Below, one piece after another: positions 1 through 6,493 of a stretch of 13,130 bases of DNA. The first letter of the stretch is position 1. Every line of letters starts with the position of its first letter. The DNA lies in assembly GCA_030639305.1 (NCBI GenBank), contig DAOWCY010000198.1, forward strand, positions 1 through 13,130, read 5' to 3'. The position numbers were made by a program, and so were the translations under genes. The notes beneath the pieces were generated by a model. It was not told the DNA's origin. It searched no databases and saw only the letters and a program-made list of their open reading frames with translations. The stretch is from JAGLQA01 sp023135565 (GTDB lineage Bacteria > Acidobacteriota > Aminicenantia > UBA2199).

Positions 1-76
1 ATTAATACATTTTGTTAACTCAAATGTCGCGGCGCAACAGGTGGTTATTTATTGGCCTACTATGAAATTACTTTTT

Positions 77-120
77 GCCTCCGGCGGCCCTGCCGGGGGC
101 CAAACTTTTGAAAAAGTTTG
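77..120. repeat. Two adjacent hairpin-forming inverted repeats (REP-like or terminator-like)
   Basis: Two stem-loops abut. The first is GC-rich: GCCTCCGGC at 77-85 pairs with GCCGGGGGC at 92-100 around a 6-nt loop, with one G-U wobble. The second is AT-rich: CAAACTTTT at 101-109 pairs perfectly with AAAAGTTTG at 112-120. The pair lies about 35 nt beyond the stop codon of the RuBisCO-like remnant, as seen on the minus strand. Neither strand shows a proper U-tract after the GC-rich stem, so a classical intrinsic terminator is not certain. A similar pairing of a GC stem with an AAACTTTT-type stem occurs, from memory, as a dispersed intergenic element in some bacteria. Whether it is repeated in this genome cannot be seen from one copy. 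Confidence 0.5.
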
Positions 121-154
121 ATCAAAACTTCTGTCTAAGGAAAAGCGAGAAGCG

Positions 155-745
155 CTATCTGCCCAATATGGCTTCTTTGTAACGACGGCAATTCTCTATT
201 AGATCAGGCCCGGCCCGGTGCAGCGCCCCACCGACCAGGAAAACCACATCGCGGCCATAGGCCGCTGCCATTTCCGGGATGCGCTGCAGGCTGACGCCGC
301 CTCCGGGCACTGTAAAAATAGGCTCGATGTGCTCCATGGCCGCTGCCGCCGCCCGGGCAATACCACGGCAGTCCCCTTTACTAAAAGAAAAACGACCGCC
401 ATAATTGGCAAAAATAACGGCGTCCGCTCCAGCCAACCGGGGGAATTGCCCGAAAAGCACATAAGGGGAAACACCGCTCCCTGAGTCGATAACATATGTG
501 CCCTGGAAAGCAGGATGGCTGACGATAGGAAGAGCAATACGGTCATCTTCAGCCAGCATTCGCATGGTGTCCAACCCTACTAACCCGGGAGCCACCAGCA
601 TGCCTCCAGCGCCTCTCTCCTTAGCAAAAAGCGCTCTCTCCACTACCTGGTGCGCCGGGGCGGTAATGTTGGGTATATAGAGGCATTTGCCGCCGCTTTC
701 CCGGTTGGCCCGCTTTACGGCCGCAGCGCAGCGCTTCCACAGCGC
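155..745 (-). pseudogene. RuBisCO-like protein (form IV type), C-terminal remnant
   Basis: The frame encodes the C-terminal half of the RuBisCO large-subunit TIM barrel. A GTG at 643 would give 162 residues, but recognisable homology continues upstream without a start codon (ANRESGGKCLYIPNIT) to about 745, and the frame stays open to a stop at 794-796. Visible landmarks are GLVGLDTMRML, SHPAFQG, SPYVLFGQFPRLAGAD, NYGGRFSFS and the phosphate-binding glycine motifs PGGGV and GGAL. Family members have about 400 residues. Here the N-terminal domain and the first half of the barrel, including the catalytic-lysine strand and the metal-binding KxDxE-type motif, are absent. The SHPAFQG and GRFSFS motifs suggest a RuBisCO-like protein rather than a carboxylating enzyme; related members act in methionine salvage or sugar-phosphate metabolism. 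The segment is clearly more GC-rich than the gene it abuts, which suggests a separate origin. It is probably non-functional. An assembly join remains possible. Confidence 0.8.
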
Positions 746-2589
746 TACTTTATGAACTTCTTGATATCCGTTTTTAACTCTTTTATAAAATCTTTATCCA
801 GGGCTTCATTTTTCCGGCTTAAGATCATTATAAGATAATTTCTTTGATTCCACTCGATTTTGGTACAATAGAAGGTAATATCGTTTAACTTCTTGATTAA
901 TTTGCTCAATACTTTTCGCTGCTCTTCATAAGAAACAACGAAAATGGTTTTTTTCGGAGTCTTTACATTTTTCCATTTCACTATTATTTTATCGCAGCAC
1001 TCTTCTTTTGCTTCTTCCAGCGCCTCCGCGCATAAAAGAATTAACTCCATCAGCAGGTTTTGAGGGATTTCTATCCTGTAAATATCATCGATACTAAAGA
1101 ATATATCCCTTATTAACGCTGGATTCACCGTGTTTAATTTCTCTAACAATTGATTCAATATCTTGATATAAATCTCCCGGAATCCTTCGTCAAAATCTCT
1201 TATATCTCCATAAACCTTCGCGATAATCTTTTTTAAAGAGGTGTAAATCTCTTTAATCGAACTAAATTCTACCAGGTTAACTTTTAATTTTAATATATCG
1301 ACTTCTACCTTTCTCCCGTACACTTTCGTGGGTATAGTGGATACTATACCGATCCCCGGCTCCAGGCTCATCCCGTATATAAGATCATAGAGCCTTTTTT
1401 TGGGGGATTTATAAGAGCTCACGATTATCAATTTAATGTTGATGATAAACTCCGTTTTTCTCTCTACATTAAAGAACACCTGGGTCAACTGCGTCTCTTT
1501 TAATTCCTCCATTAGGAAGGGGATGATGGCCCGGGCATAATGCTCGATTCCACCCACGGATTTCAATTTGGAAAACTCTTTGCTGCAAGAGATATTGATT
1601 AGCTTATCCATGGATTTTTCTATGGATTTAATCAATTCCGAACTCAAAGCTTTCCCATATCTATCGACTATTTCAACCCGGTAAACCATAACTCCGTCCA
1701 TGGTAACATAACTTTTGTGGTGTTTAATGACATGCCCGGGAACGATAAACTCCAGCATTCTTAAAAAGCCTTCAACAGAAAACAGCACTTCCCTGCATAT
1801 AAAAGTAATTCCTGTCAATTTCTCAAATTTGGTTGTAAAATTCTTTACCTTGACTATCTCATCAGCATATCCGCTCACTATCAGGTTTTGATGACTGTAA
1901 TTATCGACGATTAATTTCGCCAGGTCGCCTATGTCCCGTTCTTCTAAATATTCACGGGAACGCGACGAAACAAATTTCAGGGCCTCGCCGCTCTCTTCGA
2001 TAATCTTTACTAAATTCGAGTTGTGGTAAATCTTGAAGATCTTTTTCATTATATCATTATAGATATCGAACTTTACGGCTTCGTCATCGAGGAATAAATA
2101 TTTATCGGTGCTGCCCCGGGCAGCCACCTTGATTTTGTCGCAGAGATTTTTTTTCTCCGCTAAGTACTCCCGGTACTCCTCTTCCTTAGTGATCTGAAAA
2201 GATAATATGACCACACCGATGGTTTTTTTGTCATATTTGATAGTAAATCCCCGGGCATATAATACATTCCTTTTTTTATGATGCACGATACCCAGTATCG
2301 AATTGGACATGCCTACCCAATCCTCTGCCAGCACACCCAAAATAACGGTTACAGGAATTTTTTCTTGACCTAATTCTTCAAGTAAAATTACCTCTTTTTT
2401 CCTGGTATGCTCATAGGTGTGAAGCAGACGCACCAATAAAGCCTTTTGCTGGAAGAGTGGGAATTCTTCTTGAGAATGTACCATCCTGCTCAAATGGTAT
2501 TCGATTTCTTTGTTAGAGATACGAATATTTTTGCTTTTGAGCAGTTCCTTGACTTGCGTAATTTCTTCATTTGTTAATCGAGATTCCAT
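745..2589 (-). CDS. Unrecognised 614-residue protein, possibly ACT-like
   Basis: I do not recognise the family. The protein is rich in Lys, Ile and Glu, has no signal peptide or membrane segment, and should be cytoplasmic. Residues 1-75 look helical and charged. Residues 79-133 (PVTVILGVLAEDWVGMSNSI, then YARGFTIKYD and IGVVILSF) resemble the beta-alpha-beta layout of an ACT-type regulatory fold, with an ED-x-x-GM turn where ACT domains have the D-x-PG ligand-binding turn. A second stretch at about 258-312 (LTGITFICRE, then MVYRVEIVDRYG) could be a related fold. The C-terminal third alternates helices and strands. No catalytic motif stands out. The gene is monocistronic and divergent from the HU gene, and its TAG stop lies exactly where the RuBisCO-like remnant begins. 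There is no convincing ribosome-binding site before the ATG at 2589; the predicted promoter would give a nearly leaderless mRNA. The coding region is long, intact and typical of its AT-rich neighbours, so it is very likely real. Confidence 0.8.
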   Translation of the reverse strand: MESRLTNEEITQVKELLKSKNIRISNKEIEYHLSRMVHSQEEFPLFQQKALLVRLLHTYEHTRKKEVILLEELGQEKIPVTVILGVLAEDWVGMSNSILGIVHHKKRNVLYARGFTIKYDKKTIGVVILSFQITKEEEYREYLAEKKNLCDKIKVAARGSTDKYLFLDDEAVKFDIYNDIMKKIFKIYHNSNLVKIIEESGEALKFVSSRSREYLEERDIGDLAKLIVDNYSHQNLIVSGYADEIVKVKNFTTKFEKLTGITFICREVLFSVEGFLRMLEFIVPGHVIKHHKSYVTMDGVMVYRVEIVDRYGKALSSELIKSIEKSMDKLINISCSKEFSKLKSVGGIEHYARAIIPFLMEELKETQLTQVFFNVERKTEFIINIKLIIVSSYKSPKKRLYDLIYGMSLEPGIGIVSTIPTKVYGRKVEVDILKLKVNLVEFSSIKEIYTSLKKIIAKVYGDIRDFDEGFREIYIKILNQLLEKLNTVNPALIRDIFFSIDDIYRIEIPQNLLMELILLCAEALEEAKEECCDKIIVKWKNVKTPKKTIFVVSYEEQRKVLSKLIKKLNDITFYCTKIEWNQRNYLIMILSRKNEALDKDFIKELKTDIKKFIK

Positions 2590-2596
2590 TATGTGA

Positions 2597-2626
2597 ATTT
2601 TATCTCAATTCAAAGGTAAAAGTCAA
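2597..2626 (-). promoter_or_regulatory. Predicted sigma-70-type promoter for the unknown 614-residue protein
   Basis: On the minus strand a -35 box TTGACT (2621-2626) is followed after 18 nt by a -10 box TAAAAT (2597-2602); each matches consensus at five of six bases. A start about 7 nt after the -10 box falls near 2590, directly at the ATG (2587-2589), implying a leaderless transcript. No purine-rich ribosome-binding site is seen, which agrees with that reading. Confidence 0.6.
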
Positions 2627-2709
2627 TTAATCCGGATGACTTTTTTTAGAAAAACAAACTTTTTTAGGCAGCCCGGTCGAGAATGCGATATCCAGGCCCC
2701 TCATAGGGT

Positions 2710-2729
2710 GCGGACGCCGTCCGCTTTTT
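2710..2729 (+). terminator. Intrinsic terminator with no annotated gene upstream
   Basis: GCGGAC (2710-2715), loop GCC, GTCCGC (2719-2724), then five T: a perfect 6-bp GC-rich stem with a U-tract in the plus direction only. It lies between two divergent promoters and no plus-strand coding region ends before it. It could stop antisense transcription through the left-hand gene, protect the HU promoter, or end a short non-coding RNA. Confidence 0.7.
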
Positions 2730-2759
2730 AAAAAAAAACCCAAAAAAGCTGATTATAGC

Positions 2760-2788
2760 TTGACATTTGGTAATTTATTAAATAAAAT
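2760..2788 (+). promoter_or_regulatory. Predicted sigma-70-type promoter of the HU gene
   Basis: A consensus -35 box TTGACA (2760-2765) and a -10 box TAAAAT (2783-2788) are separated by an ideal 17 nt. Transcription would begin near 2795, leaving a leader of only about 11 nt that still contains the GGAGG ribosome-binding site at 2796-2800. The strong match fits the high expression typical of HU. Confidence 0.75.
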
Positions 2789-2805
2789 AAGGACTGGAGG
2801 TAATA

Positions 2806-3078
2806 ATGAATAAAACGGAATTAGTTAAAGCAATTGCAGAGAAAGCAAACTTGAAAGTGTCCGATACTGAAAAGCTGGTAAACTCCTTTATCGACACAGT
2901 ATCAGATGAATTGAGTAAGAAAGGTAAAGTAACCCTGGTTGGATTCGGAACTTTCACCGTGGCACACCGCAAAGAGAAAGCCGGTGTCAACCCCAAGACC
3001 GGAGAAAAAATCAAGATTAAAGCAAAACACGTTCCCGTTTTTAAAGCAGGAAAAGCTCTAAAAGAGCTGGTTAAATAA
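2806..3078 (+). CDS. hup: HU-family DNA-binding protein
   Basis: This 90-residue protein has the normal length and full layout of the HU/IHF family. Residues 1-40 form the helical dimerisation part, starting MNKTELVKAIAEKANLKVSD. Next come the core VTLVGFGTFTV and the DNA-clasping arm RKEKAGVNPKTGEKIKIKAK, whose NPKTGE turn carries the proline that intercalates into DNA; the C-terminal helix is VFKAGKALKELV. HU binds DNA with little sequence preference as a homodimer or heterodimer, bends it and organises the nucleoid. The start is well set by GGAGG five nucleotides before the ATG and by the promoter just upstream. The gene is alone on the plus strand, flanked by a divergent unknown gene and by the convergent end of the secretin gene. 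The features of dedicated IHF subunits are not evident, so HU is the safer name. Confidence 0.96.
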   Translation: MNKTELVKAIAEKANLKVSDTEKLVNSFIDTVSDELSKKGKVTLVGFGTFTVAHRKEKAGVNPKTGEKIKIKAKHVPVFKAGKALKELVK

Positions 3079-3095
3079 GTTAATCTATTGCCGCT

Positions 3096-3146
3096 GAATT
3101 CTACCCCGTGGAATGCCCAAAAGAGTCGTGTTCCACAGGGGTGAAT
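3096..3146. other. Imperfect stem-loop between HU and the secretin gene
   Basis: GTGGAA (3108-3113) pairs with TTCCAC (3131-3136), CCCC (3104-3107) with GGGG (3138-3141), and ATTC (3098-3101) with GAAT (3143-3146), with single-base bulges. The stem is long and GC-containing but neither strand has a U-tract after it. It lies 17 nt past the HU stop and could end or stabilise that transcript. The rest of the 3079-3308 gap is AT-rich, with no coding region or RNA gene that I can see. Confidence 0.4.
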
Positions 3147-3280
3147 CAGTGGGGAGTGAAAAAGAAAAACCTGGGTCGTTGTTCAAAATTTAATAATTCA
3201 AGGAAAGGGATATTTTTATATTTTTTAAATAGAAATCGGTCCGCTCTAAAATTTGTGTGATCTGTGGACTGGTTTTGGTT

Positions 3281-3296
3281 GGGAGCTTGCGCCCCC
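3281..3296 (-). terminator. Short hairpin just after the secretin stop
   Basis: Read on the minus strand, GGGGGC, loop GCAA and GCTCCC form a 6-bp stem (one G-U pair) closed by a GNRA-type tetraloop, 12 nt beyond the secretin TAA. No U-tract follows, so it may be a factor-dependent end or a 3' stabilising hairpin of the operon mRNA rather than an intrinsic terminator. Confidence 0.4.
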
Positions 3297-3308
3297 TCTC
3301 ATGAGCAG

Positions 3309-5429
3309 TTACTGTACTTCAACTACCGCCGATTTGGTAGTGAACTCCACCGGCTGGCCATCTTTGCTCACCGCATTGGAACTATCTATGGTAATGGTAT
3401 AGGTGCCTTTTTCTAAGAATTTTAATTTCAACTGGCCGATCATGGCGCTTCTCGACAGCCGGTCGAGATTGGAAAGGCCGATGTCGAAATTATTACCGGA
3501 AAAATTCCTGAAAACTTTAACGTTTTTAGTATTCAGGGATTGGGTTTGCAGGTCTTCGATAACGGCTTTCGGACCATCTATGGAACCGCTTACCGATAAT
3601 GAGGCAAGATTGGTACTGGAGTTCATCCTGATAGTAAAAAATGCGCTGCCGTTAACCGAGGCTTTTCTCCTGGCCGGGACAATGCTGATGTTATTGGCCC
3701 CTCTTCTTGTTGGTTTGCCCCTCTCTTCTTCACGGGAACTGCGGCGGGAGGGTTCGACAAGTCCACCGCCCTGCGGAGCTGTTTCGGCATTTGCCCAGAT
3801 AGGAGCCCGGTCGGCTGCCGAGATAGCGAGGCGCCTGATAACCCGCGGTGTAATAGAAAATATCACGTCGGTCTGTTTTATCTCTTTTTGGGTCTTGCCG
3901 AAAAGTTTTCCTAAGATGGGTATTTTGGAGAGCCCGGTTATCCCGGCTACAGTATCTCTCATCTCATCTCTTATAAAACCGCCGATAATGTTGGTTTCAC
4001 CTTCTTTTAAGCGGATCTGGCTTTCCAGTTCGCGTTTACCTAAGATAGGGAATTGGTCAACCATACCGATAACAAATTTCAAGTCCAACTTTACATCCAG
4101 GGTGACTTCGTTATTATTATGTACATATGGAGTTATCTTAATATCCACACCGACGGGTTTGTATTGATAGGTGGTCATGGGTACGGTATTGATGCCGCCG
4201 GCGGCAATGGATTGGAAAGATGTCTGGGGTACGGGACGCTCTTCACCAACCATAAAATGAATCTCTTCACCGCTGACTCCGCGGAGATTGGGTTTCGAGA
4301 TGATCCTGGTGTTATCATCGCTTTCTAAAAAATTTAGGGCGGCGCTGGGTATGGTAACGAAAAAATTCATACCGTCTAAATCGTTAACATTCACATTCTG
4401 GTTGCTGACAGTGCCGTCGGTGCCGACGACTCCGGGGGTAAGGGAGAGGGAAGGGGGCACGATATCGGTTCCTAAGGATTTAAGGATATTCCGGTTGACC
4501 TCCATGATCTGCACATCGATTTCCACCTCGCTCTTTGCTTTATCTATACTGTTGATAAACCGTTCGATATCCCGCAAGGTATTGCTGTCCGCTTTTACGA
4601 TTATGGAATTCAAGTTTTTGTCTTCCTGGGCCTGGATGCGCTGGTCCCGGAAAATAGTCATCAGCAGTTTTTTTGCGTCTTCTACCTTCACATTGCAGAG
4701 GTAAAATATTTTAATGCCCTGTAAGTCGAAGGTTCTCCTTTTAAAAGTGGTATCGGGGTATACCAGCACAGAAGAACTATCGAGTATCCGGTACCTGCTG
4801 TTGGATACCATGCACAACTGTTTCAACACTTGATAGAAGCCCACATTCTCTATCTGGATACCGTAATTAAAATCCCGGAAATCTTTGTCGAAAATGATAT
4901 TGACGCTGGAAGACTTGCCTAAAATCTCAAATATCTTTTTAATAGGCGCAACCGGCAGTTTTATACTAATTCTTTCGTTGGGGTCTACTTGCAGGCTTAC
5001 CGGGGGGACGATAACAGATTTGAATTTCGGCTGCGGCAATTTCCCGGTTTCCTTATAGGCTTGTAATTCTTCCTCTAAGGCTTTATTCATTGGGAAAACG
5101 CCGACAGCGATCTTATATTCTGCGATCGCCTCTTTTTTTCTTTTTGCCTCTCTATATTTCCGGGCCAGGTCTAAGTGGTATTGGTAACTTTTCAACTTCG
5201 CCCTGAAAAGCAGGGTCTTGACCTCGACATCTTTGGGCCGGCGGGCGTGTTCCTGTTCTAAGCAGCGCACGGCTTCATCGAATTCGCCTACTTTATAGTA
5301 AGCCAGTCCTTTCTTCCTAAGAACCGAGGTGGCGCAGCCGGGAAATATTAACCCGATCAGCAGAAAACTAATCACTAATAAAATTACAGGGTATATCGTG
5401 GTGTTGTTTTTATTATCTCGATGTTTCAT
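3309..5429 (-). CDS. Lipoprotein secretin with TPR-like and cohesin-like regions (PilQ/GspD type)
   Basis: This is the outer-membrane channel of the machine. Numbering is from the upstream ATG at 5438. A hydrophobic signal (15-34) ends in IFPGC, a plausible lipobox with Cys35. Helical TPR-like repeats follow at about 40-130, then an STN/N0-like domain (about 155-235) and a short secretin N1-type region (about 240-300). The secretin core spans about 303-535 and includes the signature GLSKIPILGKLFG (502-514). A Pro/Arg/Ser-rich linker (about 540-590) joins it to a C-terminal beta-rich domain (about 591-709) resembling cohesin modules. No AMIN domain is seen. The lipid anchor suggests self-piloting to the outer membrane. 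I prefer the ATG at 5429 because GAGG lies 9 nt before it but touches the ATG at 5438. It overlaps the PilP gene by 17 nt and is the last gene of the operon. Pilus and type II secretin assignments are both possible. Confidence 0.93.
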   Translation of the reverse strand: MKHRDNKNNTTIYPVILLVISFLLIGLIFPGCATSVLRKKGLAYYKVGEFDEAVRCLEQEHARRPKDVEVKTLLFRAKLKSYQYHLDLARKYREAKRKKEAIAEYKIAVGVFPMNKALEEELQAYKETGKLPQPKFKSVIVPPVSLQVDPNERISIKLPVAPIKKIFEILGKSSSVNIIFDKDFRDFNYGIQIENVGFYQVLKQLCMVSNSRYRILDSSSVLVYPDTTFKRRTFDLQGIKIFYLCNVKVEDAKKLLMTIFRDQRIQAQEDKNLNSIIVKADSNTLRDIERFINSIDKAKSEVEIDVQIMEVNRNILKSLGTDIVPPSLSLTPGVVGTDGTVSNQNVNVNDLDGMNFFVTIPSAALNFLESDDNTRIISKPNLRGVSGEEIHFMVGEERPVPQTSFQSIAAGGINTVPMTTYQYKPVGVDIKITPYVHNNNEVTLDVKLDLKFVIGMVDQFPILGKRELESQIRLKEGETNIIGGFIRDEMRDTVAGITGLSKIPILGKLFGKTQKEIKQTDVIFSITPRVIRRLAISAADRAPIWANAETAPQGGGLVEPSRRSSREEERGKPTRRGANNISIVPARRKASVNGSAFFTIRMNSSTNLASLSVSGSIDGPKAVIEDLQTQSLNTKNVKVFRNFSGNNFDIGLSNLDRLSRSAMIGQLKLKFLEKGTYTITIDSSNAVSKDGQPVEFTTKSAVVEVQ

Positions 5430-5985
5430 CTTCGTCATCCTCTTTTAGTTGAATTGTTATCCTTTTGGAGTCAACTTCGATTGTTACTTCTTGTTTATCG
5501 ATTTTTAGAATTTTGATTTTCTCTTGTATTATGTCATCCTTAGCTGCAATAAAAAATTCACCGTTCACGCTTAACAGCGCATGACTCCTGGTGCGCTTGA
5601 TGACATAACCTTCAAAAGAGACGCTTTGCATTACCTGGGCTTCTATTTTAGCGGCTTCGTTTCGTTTTTCCTCCTCATCTACCTGCTGCGGCGGAGGAGT
5701 GGGCATTACTCTTACGGGGCGCCGGCCCATATCATCCTGCCGCAGTTTTAGGGGGGAAAAGATATCCCTTTTCATAGAGAACTCTTTCCTCTCGCTTTGT
5801 AACCGGGAGGTCTTGATGATTTCGGCGCCTGCTGCCGACGTTAGAATCAAGAGCAAAACCGGTAGGATAAGCGTTTTCCGAGATTTCACCCGGTAAACGA
5901 ACCTACTTAAGGGCGGGGAGCCCGGCTTATCTAAAACAGGCCGGTTATTACCGCTGTGTAAGGGCATATAAAATCTACCTAACAA
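5413..5985 (-). CDS. PilP/GspC-like periplasmic alignment protein
   Basis: This 190-residue protein links the inner-membrane complex to the secretin. The start is a TTG at 5985, chosen because GGAGG lies six nucleotides before it; the first ATG (5967) is too far from that site. The result is an unusually long, basic N-region (1-37), a hydrophobic segment LILPVLLLILTSAAGAE (39-55) and a possible signal-peptidase I site after AGA. RDIFSPLKL (73-81) matches the R-D-(P/I)-F motif of PilP/GspC proteins. A Pro-rich and charged linker (about 88-115) leads to a small beta domain (about 120-180: FEGYVIK, HALLSVNGEFFIA, IKILKIDKQEVTIEV) typical of the secretin-binding homology region. PilP is usually a lipoprotein, but I see no lipobox cysteine. 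It overlaps the PilO gene by 11 nt and precedes the secretin, the standard order. Confidence 0.83.
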   Translation of the reverse strand: MLGRFYMPLHSGNNRPVLDKPGSPPLSRFVYRVKSRKTLILPVLLLILTSAAGAEIIKTSRLQSERKEFSMKRDIFSPLKLRQDDMGRRPVRVMPTPPPQQVDEEEKRNEAAKIEAQVMQSVSFEGYVIKRTRSHALLSVNGEFFIAAKDDIIQEKIKILKIDKQEVTIEVDSKRITIQLKEDDEDETSR

Positions 5986-6493
5986 AATAAACCTCCATGG
6001 AGAAAGTCACCTTCACATTGGCAGCGTCAAGTTTACTCATCTCGATTTTTTTAAAAAGAACCATTTCGGTTTTATTCTCCATTTCAAAAATAAATTTCTT
6101 TACATTCCGGTATGCCCCAACGATACGAGAGTCGATGACAACTTTCCTGATGTCTTTCATGATATTCCTGTATCGGTGATTTATCTTTTCGAGCTGCAGG
6201 GCGTTCCGGCTCAGCACAGCTTGCATTTCGCTGCGAAAAGCGGGGTAATCATCGAACCTTATCAAATAATCGTTCTTAAATTGATCATAGGTTTTATCGA
6301 TATTTTGCCACTCTATATGGGTCGCTTCTAACTCTAAAAATTTCGTCTCCGTCCGGTTGTAAGCATCTAATTTGAAACCCAAAACGGAGATGCTCTCGTG
6401 AAAGGAGTAAGCAACAGTAAAAACAAAAAATACAAAGCTCGCCAGGAGCAGGCCGAGCAAACTATAAACAAAAATTTTACTATTCTTTTTCAT
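5975..6493 (-). CDS. PilO/GspM-like inner-membrane alignment protein
   Basis: The 172-residue protein has a short cytoplasmic start, one membrane segment (about 7-29, IFVYSLLGLLLASFVFFVFT) and a periplasmic part with a helical stretch (about 45-110) followed by a small alpha/beta domain (about 115-172). That is the PilO layout, although the sequence is divergent and was assigned largely by position between PilN-like and PilP-like genes. PilO pairs with PilN and contacts PilP to align the motor with the secretin. Its ATG overlaps the end of the PilN gene by 14 nt, and only a weak purine-rich site (AAAGAAAAAG) precedes it, so translation probably depends on coupling to PilN. Its length is slightly below the usual 190-210 residues. 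Confidence 0.78.
   Translation of the reverse strand: MKKNSKIFVYSLLGLLLASFVFFVFTVAYSFHESISVLGFKLDAYNRTETKFLELEATHIEWQNIDKTYDQFKNDYLIRFDDYPAFRSEMQAVLSRNALQLEKINHRYRNIMKDIRKVVIDSRIVGAYRNVKKFIFEMENKTEMVLFKKIEMSKLDAANVKVTFSMEVYFVR

Noticed and set aside
151..747. TAGCGCT occurs at both ends of the RuBisCO-like remnant (151-157 and 741-747), like a target-site duplication.
   Set aside because: AGCGCT is a short palindrome that also occurs at 730-735, and both copies simply contain the stop codons of the two genes. There are no inverted ends or transposase, so chance or composition is enough.
3403..4167. A 254-codon plus-strand open frame opposite the secretin gene.
   Set aside because: The minus strand holds the convincing secretin core here. 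The plus-strand translation resembles no protein and lacks a start signal.
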